35,409 bases of DNA. Origin: an uncultured Bacteroidales bacterium (GTDB taxonomy: Bacteria > Bacteroidota > Bacteroidia > Bacteroidales > FEN-979). Where the stretch lies: positions 1 through 35,409 of the forward strand of contig CAISJJ010000146.1 of assembly GCA_903885595.1 (NCBI GenBank), read 5' to 3'. Under the pieces are notes generated by a model. That model did no database searches. It saw only the letters and a list, made by a program, of their open reading frames with translations, and was not told the origin of the DNA. The position numbers and the translations under genes were made by a program. Shown here piece by piece: positions 1 through 7,668 of the stretch; the first letter of the stretch is position 1, and each line of letters begins with the position of its first letter.

Positions 1-1
1 C

Positions 2-934
2 GGAGTAACCGGGGCATCGGGAACAATCAACAACCCTGCGTTGAAGCCGGAAAAGACCATCGACTATGAATTGGGATTCCAGCAGAAGATCAACAATGCA
101 TCATCGCTGAAATTATCTGTGTTTTATCGCGAAATGCGTGATCAGATCCAACAGTACCGTTTAAGCGGCGCCTATCCCAAGACCTATTATTCATTTACCA
201 ACATTGACTTTGGAACTGTTAAGGGATTAACCTTAACTTACGACCTTCGTCGTTCAGGTAATGCCCGGGTACGATTTAACTATACCTTGCAATTTGCCGA
301 TGGTACGGGTTCCGACCCCAATGCAGCACAAACAATTATCCGTTCCGATCAGCCTAACCTCCGTACGCTTAATCCTCTGAACTTTGACCGCCGTCACCAG
401 TTCAACATCAGCCTCGACTACCGTTGGGGAAGCGGAAAAGATTACAACGGACCGGTTATTAATCGCAAAAAAAGCGGGAAACCCCCTGTGCAAATTCTCT
501 CAAACTTTGGCGCCAATGTCACTATGACGGGAGGATCGGGTACTCCTTATACCAAAACAAGCAAAATTCTCCCGTTCGGTGCAATGGGCCCAATTAAGGG
601 AAGTATCAACGGAGCCCGTCTGCCGTGGCAGTTCCTCATCAACGCTGCCGTTGACAAGGACTTCAGTTTCGCACTGAATAAAAAGAAATATGGGACCATC
701 AATGTTTATATTGAATTCTCAAACCTGTTAAATACACAAAACGTGACAGCAGTTTACCCGGCTACGGGAACGGCTGATGATGACGGCTATCTTTCGGCCC
801 CGGAATGGCAGAATGCAATCAGCCAGCAGGTGGATCCGCAATCATACACTGACTTATATACGATCAACATGAACAACCCGTATCGATATAGTTCACCTCG
901 GACGATCCGTTTGGGTGTTAAATTTAATTTCTAA
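2..934 (+). CDS. TonB-dependent outer-membrane receptor, C-terminal part (5' end outside window)
   Basis: The frame is open from the first bases of the window, so the gene starts upstream; the TTG at 41 is internal. About 310 C-terminal residues are present. They look like the end of a TonB-dependent receptor barrel: an early segment LKPEKTIDYELGFQQ, which resembles the conserved 'KPE-----E-G' strand of SusC/CirA-like receptors, alternating aromatic/polar beta strands, a FSNLLNTQN segment near the end, and a terminal strand ending in LGVKFNF, with the final Phe expected for a beta-barrel assembly signal. The plug domain and TonB box are not visible, so the ligand cannot be inferred. It is followed after 15 bases by a large exported protein and then a PorV-like barrel, apparently one operon. 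Confidence 0.85.
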   Translation, partial: GVTGASGTINNPALKPEKTIDYELGFQQKINNASSLKLSVFYREMRDQIQQYRLSGAYPKTYYSFTNIDFGTVKGLTLTYDLRRSGNARVRFNYTLQFADGTGSDPNAAQTIIRSDQPNLRTLNPLNFDRRHQFNISLDYRWGSGKDYNGPVINRKKSGKPPVQILSNFGANVTMTGGSGTPYTKTSKILPFGAMGPIKGSINGARLPWQFLINAAVDKDFSFALNKKKYGTINVYIEFSNLLNTQNVTAVYPATGTADDDGYLSAPEWQNAISQQVDPQSYTDLYTINMNNPYRYSSPRTIRLGVKFNF

Positions 935-949
935 TATTTAACAAGGAAA

Positions 950-3900
950 ATGAGAAGAAATACCGGTATGATAATAAATAATGCAACTATGAAAAATATA
1001 CTTCGCTTTTTAATGATTGCACTCTGTTGTATCTTAGTTACAAATGGTCTTTTAGCTGAGGAAGTTCACAAAGTGGGTGGCAACAAAAGCACAAATACGA
1101 TTAAAGAAACAGCCGCAGGTTGTGCTTCTGGTTCAAGTTCAAAATATCTTGATATCAACAACGTCAGGGCTATCGTGTATTCATATGGAAACGGCTGGTT
1201 TATTGAAAACGCCGAGTATGAAATCCCGAAAGGCTCAAAAAAGATGTCGCTGTTTTCCTTCTCCCTTTGGATAGGGGGTATTGATATCAACAACAACCTG
1301 AAACTTGCCGGTTACCGGTATGGGCAGGGAACGGGAAACCCGTCGCATGTGAAAAATGATTACTGGCCGGGACCGCTGACGGTGGATGGAACAGCCGCCA
1401 TTGATGCCGAGACCTGCGCACAGTATGACAAACTTTTCCCTATAACAAGGATGGAGGTACAGGAATTTCTGGCATGGTGGGAAAACAAGGCTGAATATCC
1501 TGATTATGTTATTCCAAAGTCGATTACCGACTGGCCTGCACATGGAAATAAAAGTAAGGGACAGGCATTTTACCTTGCTCCGTTTATGGATGTTAATGGT
1601 GATGGCGTGTACGATCCAAAACAGGGAGATTATCCATATTATGATTTGGCCAATAAATTGTGTCCGAAAAACCTGAAGCCTGGTGAGCGGATCACCCGTG
1701 CCAAAATTAAAAACGGGGGAGCTACCGATACAATGGGAATCCTGGTTGACCAGGTGTTAAAAGGCGACCAGACGCTTTGGAGTGTTTATAACGATAAAGG
1801 GAATTATCACTCTGAAACAACGGGTGAACCCATCGGGATGGAAATCAGAGCGCAGTATTTTGGTTTTGCCACCAACGACGAAATCAATAACATGACCTTT
1901 TACTCCTACGAGTTGATCAACCGTTCTACCTATACACTGACAGGTACCTATTTCAGCCAGTGGTGTGACCCTGATCTCGGGTATGCAAATGATGATTATG
2001 TGGGGTGCGACGTAAACCGTGGATTGGGTTATTGTTATAATGGGACCCCAATCGACGGAACAGGACAAACGTATGCTTATGGATCTTCGCCTCCTGCGGT
2101 TGGAATCGACTTTTTCCAGGGTCCCTATATGGATCCCGATGGATATGATAATCCATCTTTCAAAGGAAGCAACCTCAAGGGACCAACCTTTGGAGGAAGT
2201 TGCGATATCGTTGGGATGAATGGCACGATAATAAAAATGGGATATGGCCCGGGTGGACTCGACTCAGCCAATTTCCTGGTTCGTTCTGAGGCCATCAATG
2301 GAGTGAATTTCGGCGATGGATATATTGATAACGAACGTTTCGGCATGCGCCGGTTTGTGTATCACAATAACAGCAATGCCGGGGTGCCAAACTATATGAC
2401 CGACCCGCAGTATGCTCCGGAATACTATCTTTTCCTTCGTGGTATATGGAAAGATAATTCGAAGATGATCTATGGGGGAAATGCACATTTTTCGGCCGGT
2501 GGTTACGGTCCTGAGTGCGATTTTATGTTCCCCGATTTAACCGACGTTTGCGACTGGGGAACGAAGGGTCAGCCGCCCAACGGTCCAAAACAGTGGACTG
2601 AAGTGCTTGCCGGCAATAATCCACAGGACAGGCGTTTTATGCAGTCTGCCGGCCCCTTTGAACTGAAACCCGGAGCCTGTAACTATATTACCGTTGGTAT
2701 TCCCTGGGCACGTTCTATTTCAGGTACTGCCGAAGAATCGGTTGCGTTACTTAAGATTGTTGATGATAAATGCCAGAATCTTTTCGATAACTGCTTCGCG
2801 GTATTAAATGGCCCGAATGCACCGGATATCACCATTGAAGAGATGGACAAACAACTGATCCTTTATCTCTCAAACCGTAAAACCAATGATGGCGGTAATA
2901 ACTACGGTGAGCGGTATCAGGAATTTGATCCGAATATTCCAAATCCGGAGGGATTAACCCCGCGTAATGACTCGTTATATCATTTCGAAGGATACCAGAT
3001 ATATCAGTTAAAAGATGCCACAGTTTCAGCTGCCGACATTGATGATGTGAGCAAAGCCCGTTTGGTAGCCCAGTGTGATGTTGAAAACGGGGTCAGCAAA
3101 CTGGTTAACTGGAAATATGATGCAAACCTCGGCGGAAACGTGGGTAAGATGGAGGTTGATGGCGCTGACGATGGTGTAAGACACTCCTTTGTTATAACCA
3201 AGGATATGTTTGCCACGGGAGATGACCGTATCATCAACCACAAACAATATTATTACATGGCTGTTGCTTACGCCTATAATCTGTATAAAAAATATGATCA
3301 AACCGATCCGACTTTCCTCGATGGTCAGAAAACCCCTTACCTGAGAGGCCGCAGCAACATCAAATCGTATACCGGAATTCCGCATATACCGCTTGCCGAA
3401 ATAACCCATTCAGATTATGGCGAAGGACCGGTAATTACCCGTATCCAGGGCCAGGGAAATGGTGGAATGATCCTTGAGCTTTCTGATTCCTCAATCCAGG
3501 TTGTCCTGTCAAAACCACCCATTGATTCGACCAAAACAAAAATGGGTGATCCTGATTATCCGATTGTGTACAACCCAAAATACCTGGTATCGAAAGGACC
3601 CTTGAATGTTAAGGTAGTTGACCCACTGAATGTTGTTGGCGGAGAATATATGGTTATGTTTGATTCAATGTACAGGGTTACGGTCAATAACCCCTTTACC
3701 AATACAAAGAAGATCGAGTTTGGGAAATGGACCCTGACCAATAGAAAAACAGGCGTATCCTACCGTTCAGACACGACAACAATATATCAGTACGAACAGT
3801 TGTTCCTCGACCTGGGCATTGCTTTGACGATTGCACAGGTTCCAAACGCAGGAGACTCCCTGCGCGGGTCAATCAAAGCGGATAACGGACTGCTGTATGC

Positions 3901-5305
3901 TTCACCTGCCCTTTTCGAAGACAGTACCCGGATATGGCTTACGGGTGTTCCCGACAGCGACACCCCGGAGGATTTTGATAACTGGATTCGTTCAGGGACC
4001 TATAAAGGATCTACTGCTGCCTGGTATGACTGGAACATGGGCAGTGGCGCCGCAGGCCAACCCTGGGATCCCAACAAGAATTTCCAGAAAATCCAGAATG
4101 GCATCTGGGCGCCCTATTGCCTGTCGGCCACAAACGCCGACGAACTATATGCCGGCCCGGCCTATGGTAAACGTTCAAAGTTGCTTTCCACGATGGACAA
4201 TCTAGCCAGTGTTGATATTGTTATCACGCCCGAGAAGGAATTGTGGACACGCTGTCCGGTAATTGAACTTTGCCCCAAAACCCAATTGGCCCAAGGCGCT
4301 GCAAAAGCTTTCAACTTCCGCGCTGCCAAATCTGTCAATGTTGATGGTGATACCGGGGTTGCAAGCACCAATCCACTTTATAACTCCAACTACATCGATT
4401 CCATGGGCATGGGGTGGTTCCCTGGCTATGCGATCAACCTCGAAACAGGTGAACGGCTGAACATTATGTTTGGTGAAAATTCATGGCTTGTGGCCGATAA
4501 CGGCCGCGACATGATCTGGAACCCAACAAGTCGTACGTATAATGCAACTGGCATCCCTGTATTTGGTGGACAGCATTATGTATACATCATGAACCACAAA
4601 TCCTTTCCACCCATCTCCGGTATAAAACTTAACTACCCGGCTTATGACGGAGGGGCCTATATCAAAACCCACCTTCAAAGATTACCTGCTACCATTTACA
4701 AAGATTACACCTGGTCAACAGCGATGTATGTGAATATTCCTCTGGCCGTTGAAGGGAAAGCCTGGCTGAGTAATAAAGTCACCACCAAAATCCGGATCTC
4801 AAAACCATATCAGCGGTATTATTCTACACCAATCGATGATTCTACTACAATTGATACCCTGAACCGTAACTATCCGGTATACCTTTTCAATACAAATTCA
4901 ATCTCCACATCCAAGAATAATACGGAGAAGGCAACATCTGATCTCGATTTGATCAATATTGTGCCAAATCCTTATTATGCCTATGATGATTATGAAAGGA
5001 ATCAGCTTGATAATCGTATCAAGATCGTAAATCTGCCAACTAAATGTACCGTAACCATCTTTGACATGAGTGGAACGATGATCCGACAGTTTGTCGTTGA
5101 CAAATCGGGGATTGCTCAACCACGGGCCTCTACAGCCGGGTTGAACACGGATGCGAAAACCTCAATCGATTGGGATCTCAAGAACTTTGCCGGTATACCG
5201 ATTGCAGGCGGCGTTTACCTGGTTCATGTAAAGGCCGATGGGTTAGGTGAGCGTACCCTCAAATGGTTCGGAATTTTAAGGCCAGTTGACTTGAATTCAT
5301 TGTAA
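950..5305 (+). CDS. large exported protein with FlgD-like C-terminal domain, probable T9SS-type surface or secreted protein
   Basis: The reading frame has 1451 codons. In-frame ATGs occur at 950, 968 and 989; the one at 989 gives the cleanest signal peptide (MKNILRFLMIALCCILVTNG, then LLAEE), so translation may begin there. A calcium-loop-like segment DVNGDGVYDPKQGDYP lies near residues 214-229. The middle is rich in Gly, Asn, Tyr and Trp and has no catalytic motif I recognise. The C-terminal ~110 residues begin at IVPNPYYAYDDYE and contain VTIFDMSGTMIRQF and IAGGVYLVHV, the pattern of FlgD-like/T9SS-type C-terminal Ig domains. Such domains often target or anchor proteins at the surface of Bacteroidota. 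Position between a TonB-dependent receptor and a PorV-like barrel supports an envelope role. Substrate and activity are unknown. Confidence 0.8.
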   Translation: MRRNTGMIINNATMKNILRFLMIALCCILVTNGLLAEEVHKVGGNKSTNTIKETAAGCASGSSSKYLDINNVRAIVYSYGNGWFIENAEYEIPKGSKKMSLFSFSLWIGGIDINNNLKLAGYRYGQGTGNPSHVKNDYWPGPLTVDGTAAIDAETCAQYDKLFPITRMEVQEFLAWWENKAEYPDYVIPKSITDWPAHGNKSKGQAFYLAPFMDVNGDGVYDPKQGDYPYYDLANKLCPKNLKPGERITRAKIKNGGATDTMGILVDQVLKGDQTLWSVYNDKGNYHSETTGEPIGMEIRAQYFGFATNDEINNMTFYSYELINRSTYTLTGTYFSQWCDPDLGYANDDYVGCDVNRGLGYCYNGTPIDGTGQTYAYGSSPPAVGIDFFQGPYMDPDGYDNPSFKGSNLKGPTFGGSCDIVGMNGTIIKMGYGPGGLDSANFLVRSEAINGVNFGDGYIDNERFGMRRFVYHNNSNAGVPNYMTDPQYAPEYYLFLRGIWKDNSKMIYGGNAHFSAGGYGPECDFMFPDLTDVCDWGTKGQPPNGPKQWTEVLAGNNPQDRRFMQSAGPFELKPGACNYITVGIPWARSISGTAEESVALLKIVDDKCQNLFDNCFAVLNGPNAPDITIEEMDKQLILYLSNRKTNDGGNNYGERYQEFDPNIPNPEGLTPRNDSLYHFEGYQIYQLKDATVSAADIDDVSKARLVAQCDVENGVSKLVNWKYDANLGGNVGKMEVDGADDGVRHSFVITKDMFATGDDRIINHKQYYYMAVAYAYNLYKKYDQTDPTFLDGQKTPYLRGRSNIKSYTGIPHIPLAEITHSDYGEGPVITRIQGQGNGGMILELSDSSIQVVLSKPPIDSTKTKMGDPDYPIVYNPKYLVSKGPLNVKVVDPLNVVGGEYMVMFDSMYRVTVNNPFTNTKKIEFGKWTLTNRKTGVSYRSDTTTIYQYEQLFLDLGIALTIAQVPNAGDSLRGSIKADNGLLYASPALFEDSTRIWLTGVPDSDTPEDFDNWIRSGTYKGSTAAWYDWNMGSGAAGQPWDPNKNFQKIQNGIWAPYCLSATNADELYAGPAYGKRSKLLSTMDNLASVDIVITPEKELWTRCPVIELCPKTQLAQGAAKAFNFRAAKSVNVDGDTGVASTNPLYNSNYIDSMGMGWFPGYAINLETGERLNIMFGENSWLVADNGRDMIWNPTSRTYNATGIPVFGGQHYVYIMNHKSFPPISGIKLNYPAYDGGAYIKTHLQRLPATIYKDYTWSTAMYVNIPLAVEGKAWLSNKVTTKIRISKPYQRYYSTPIDDSTTIDTLNRNYPVYLFNTNSISTSKNNTEKATSDLDLINIVPNPYYAYDDYERNQLDNRIKIVNLPTKCTVTIFDMSGTMIRQFVVDKSGIAQPRASTAGLNTDAKTSIDWDLKNFAGIPIAGGVYLVHVKADGLGERTLKWFGILRPVDLNSL

Positions 5306-5352
5306 TGGCATTTACGGTTTATAATATGAAAACAACAATAAATTTCAGGATT

Positions 5353-6429
5353 ATGAAAAAACTATATAGCTGTTTTATTGCAATATTCTTAATGGGGTTG
5401 ATGCTGACTCCCCTGGATGAGGTAACAGCTGGAAATAAAGACCGTTCTGGTCAGGCGGGTGCGTCTGAATTGCTGATAAACCCCTGGGCAAGAAGTTCAG
5501 GATGGGGATCGGTGGGTACCTCCTGCACACAAGGCCTGGAGGCTTTGTATACGAATGTAGGCGGAACCGGTTTTACTAAAGGAACCGAGATCATCTTTTC
5601 TTACACCAACTGGCTCAAAGGTTCCGGTGTAAATATTATGGCCTTTGGTTTAAGTCAGAAACTGGGACAAAACGGGGGTGTTCTTACTGCGGCCGTGATG
5701 TCAATGAATTTTGGCGATATCGATGTTACTACCACAAACTCACCGGAGCCGATTCAGGGTACATTCAGTCCGAATTACATGAACATCAACCTGGCATATG
5801 CGAAAGCTTTTTCCAACAGCATCTATGGAGGTTTGGCCGTGAAATTAATCACGGAGACAATTTCTGATGCCACTGCGACTGGCATTGCAATTGATGCTGG
5901 TATTCAATATGTAACCGGAGAAAAGGAGCAAATTAAATTTGGTATCGCCCTTAAAAATGTTGGGGCCCCCATGCATTTTAGCGGTGACGGTTTGTCCTTC
6001 CGTGGTGTTATACCCGGCCATGGAAATGACAATGACCAGTTTACCGTGGAACAGCGGTCTGCCAAATATGAATTGCCTGCAACTCTTCGTATCGGTGCTT
6101 CCTACGATTTCCTTATCGGCGAAATGCACCGTATTACGCTTGCCGGCAACTTTACTTCAAATTCCTTTACAAAGGACCAATTCACGCTTGGGTTGGAATA
6201 TGAACTCAAGTATTATTTGCAGCTCAGGGCTGGCTATACCTACCAGGGTGGGATGTTTAATGCTGACCTGGCAGAGCGTGGTACAGTTTTTACAGGTCCC
6301 AGCGCTGGTTTTACGGTATCGGTTCCATTTAACAAGGAAAAGGCGACAGGTATCGGTATTGATTATTCGTACCGTGCAACTAACCCTTTTCAAGGCACTC
6401 ACAGTGTTGGCATTAAACTTAACTTTTAA
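5353..6429 (+). CDS. PorV/PorQ-family outer-membrane beta-barrel protein
   Basis: The frame opens at ATG 5305, overlapping the previous stop (TAATG), but the ATG at 5353 starts a proper signal peptide (MKKLYSCFIAIFLMGLMLTP, cleavage near VTA), so I use it; about 358 residues. The mature start, with GQAGASELLINPWARSSGWG and then GLEALYTNVGG, matches the PorV/PorQ (UPF0164) family, in which an N-terminal 'AG-S-L-----AR--G-G' and 'N-A----NPA/VGG' pattern is typical. The rest is alternating beta strands ending in GIKLNF, a barrel C-terminus. PorV is a T9SS shuttle that carries cargo from the translocon to the sortase; other members are porins of unknown role. Directly following the gene for a possible T9SS cargo suggests a dedicated partner, which is inference. 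Confidence 0.82.
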   Translation: MKKLYSCFIAIFLMGLMLTPLDEVTAGNKDRSGQAGASELLINPWARSSGWGSVGTSCTQGLEALYTNVGGTGFTKGTEIIFSYTNWLKGSGVNIMAFGLSQKLGQNGGVLTAAVMSMNFGDIDVTTTNSPEPIQGTFSPNYMNINLAYAKAFSNSIYGGLAVKLITETISDATATGIAIDAGIQYVTGEKEQIKFGIALKNVGAPMHFSGDGLSFRGVIPGHGNDNDQFTVEQRSAKYELPATLRIGASYDFLIGEMHRITLAGNFTSNSFTKDQFTLGLEYELKYYLQLRAGYTYQGGMFNADLAERGTVFTGPSAGFTVSVPFNKEKATGIGIDYSYRATNPFQGTHSVGIKLNF

Positions 6430-6468
6430 TCGTTCGGTTTCAGTTTTTCATTAACTTAGTTTCTTTAA

Positions 6469-6498
6469 GCAAAAGGACCCTGGCACAGGGTCTTTTGC
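6469..6498 (+). terminator. hairpin terminator after the TonB receptor-PorV operon
   Basis: GCAAAAGGACCCTG pairs with CAGGGTCTTTTGC around a 3-base GCA loop, with one bulged G: a 13-bp stem. It sits 40 bases after the stop of the PorV-like gene; the 3' arm includes TTTT and is followed by CTTATTATA. The stem has A-rich and T-rich lower arms, so it may work in both directions, but the genes on both sides are on the + strand. Confidence 0.75.
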
Positions 6499-6619
6499 CT
6501 TATTATAAAACCAAATATCAACAGGTAATACCCATACTGGCTGTATTTATGTTAAATGCTAATGATGATAAGGGTATTCAGGCTGACCGATTTATAAACA
6601 TTTAATATTTGCAATTGAA

Positions 6620-7102
6620 ATGTCGGATTTAAAATATTATACTCCCGAAGGTTTGGAAAAACTGAGGGAAGACTTGCACCATCTTACCACCGTTGAACGG
6701 CCTTCGATTTCACGTCAGATCGCTGAGGCCCGCGATAAAGGGGATTTATCTGAAAATGCAGAATATGCGGCAGCAAAGGAGGCTCAGTCGATGCTTGAGC
6801 TGAAAATCTCCAAAATGCAGGAGATGCTTGGCAATGCCAGGCTTATTGACGAACGGAGACTCGATAATTCGAAAATTTTAATATTTTCTACTGTAAAGTT
6901 GAAAAATTCCCTGAATGGAACTTTGGTCTCGTATACGCTGGTGCCCGAAAACGAAGCAAATATTAAAATCGGAAAACTTTCTGTCAGTTCTCCCATTGCA
7001 AAGGGTTTGCTCGGAAAGAGTATCGGCGAAACGGTTGAAATTACAGTTCCTGCCGGTAAAATAACATTTGAAATTGTTGAAATTAACCGTCAAAACGCTT
7101 AA
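6620..7102 (+). CDS. greA: transcription elongation factor GreA
   Basis: 160 residues, normal GreA length. GreA enters the RNA polymerase secondary channel and stimulates cleavage of backtracked transcripts. The N-terminal coiled coil (about residues 8-75) carries the conserved tip EARDKGDLSENAEYAAAKE; Asp42 and Glu45 correspond to the acidic tip residues Asp41 and Glu44 of E. coli GreA. The C-terminal FKBP-like half contains SPIAKGLLGKSIGETVEI. The start MSDLKYYTPEGLEKL matches the family N-terminus. The TAA stop overlaps the ATG of the following HIT gene (TAATG), so the two are probably co-transcribed. Confidence 0.97.
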   Translation: MSDLKYYTPEGLEKLREDLHHLTTVERPSISRQIAEARDKGDLSENAEYAAAKEAQSMLELKISKMQEMLGNARLIDERRLDNSKILIFSTVKLKNSLNGTLVSYTLVPENEANIKIGKLSVSSPIAKGLLGKSIGETVEITVPAGKITFEIVEINRQNA

Positions 7103-7503
7103 TGATGGCAACTATCTTCACCAGGATCGTTAACAATGAAATTCCTTGCTATAGAGTGGCAGAGGATGAAAACTACCTGGCATTTCTTGATATCAACCCA
7201 TTACAGGAAGGGCATACATTGGTAATTCCCAAGAAGGAGGTAAATTACATTTTCGATATCGATGATGACCTTCATGCCGGACTATGGAATTTCGCCAGGA
7301 AAATAGGCAAGGCAATAGGGAAGGTAGTTCCATGTCAAAGGATCGGAATAACGGTTATTGGGCTTGAAGTTCCCCATGCTCATATTCATCTCATTCCACT
7401 AAAAACAATGTACGATATGGATTTTCGAAGGCCCAAACTTACCTTCACGCCTGAGGAATTCAATCAAATTGCTCAAAAGATTGCCGACGCAGTTGAGAAA
7501 TGA
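7102..7503 (+). CDS. HIT-family nucleotide hydrolase/transferase
   Basis: 133 residues. The histidine-triad motif VPHAHIHLIP gives His92, His94 and His96, the last being the expected catalytic residue in His-x-His-x-His. The N-terminus (TIFTRIVNNEIPCYRVAEDE) and the segment LDINPLQEGHTLVIPKK match the Hint/HIT branch, which hydrolyses adenosine 5'-phosphoramidates or related nucleotides in the cytosol; the precise substrate is not visible. Two ATGs lie back to back (7102 and 7105); the first overlaps the greA stop, indicating translational coupling. The greA-HIT pair seems to be the whole operon, because the next gene is convergent. Confidence 0.92.
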   Translation: MMATIFTRIVNNEIPCYRVAEDENYLAFLDINPLQEGHTLVIPKKEVNYIFDIDDDLHAGLWNFARKIGKAIGKVVPCQRIGITVIGLEVPHAHIHLIPLKTMYDMDFRRPKLTFTPEEFNQIAQKIADAVEK

Positions 7504-7510
7504 GGAGCGG

Positions 7511-7562
7511 GTAAGCTGGTAAGTTGGTAAGCTGGTAAGCTGGTAAGCTGGTAAGCTGGTAA
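7511..7562. repeat. 8-bp tandem repeat, six copies
   Basis: GTAAGCTG is repeated six times head to tail (second copy GTAAGTTG), followed by a partial GTAA. It lies just after the HIT gene stop and before the end of the convergent purF gene. It has no spacers, so it is not CRISPR. The perfect copies suggest recent slippage-type expansion. Confidence 0.9.
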
Positions 7563-7621
7563 AATTGCCAATTAACTGGAATGGAAATGATGCATCAACA
7601 TTAAAACGTCAATTTTATTTG

Positions 7622-7668
7622 TCACTCGTCATTGGTAATTGTTAATTGGTAATTTGTCACTTGTCATT
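7622..7668. repeat. AT-rich degenerate short repeat between convergent genes
   Basis: The segment contains recurring GTCAyTyGTCATT and GGTAATT words (TCACTCGTCATTGGTAATTG, then GGTAATTTGTCACTTGTCAT), i.e. a degenerate duplication of about 30 bases. It ends exactly at the stop codon of purF. No open frame of note crosses it. With the 8-bp array it fills the 165-base gap between the HIT gene and purF; I saw no hairpin terminator there. Confidence 0.6.

Noticed and set aside
5939..6454. 171-codon open frame overlapping the PorV-like gene
   Set aside because: Same strand, different frame; the PorV-like frame has a signal peptide, family motifs and a barrel C-terminus, this one has none.
6527..6578. 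AATACCC/GGGTATT inverted repeat upstream of greA
   Set aside because: Seven base pairs around a 38-base loop, without nearby supporting structure; expected by chance at this length.
7511..7562. Possible CRISPR-like array
   Set aside because: The 8-base units are directly adjacent, with no spacers, and no cas gene is nearby.
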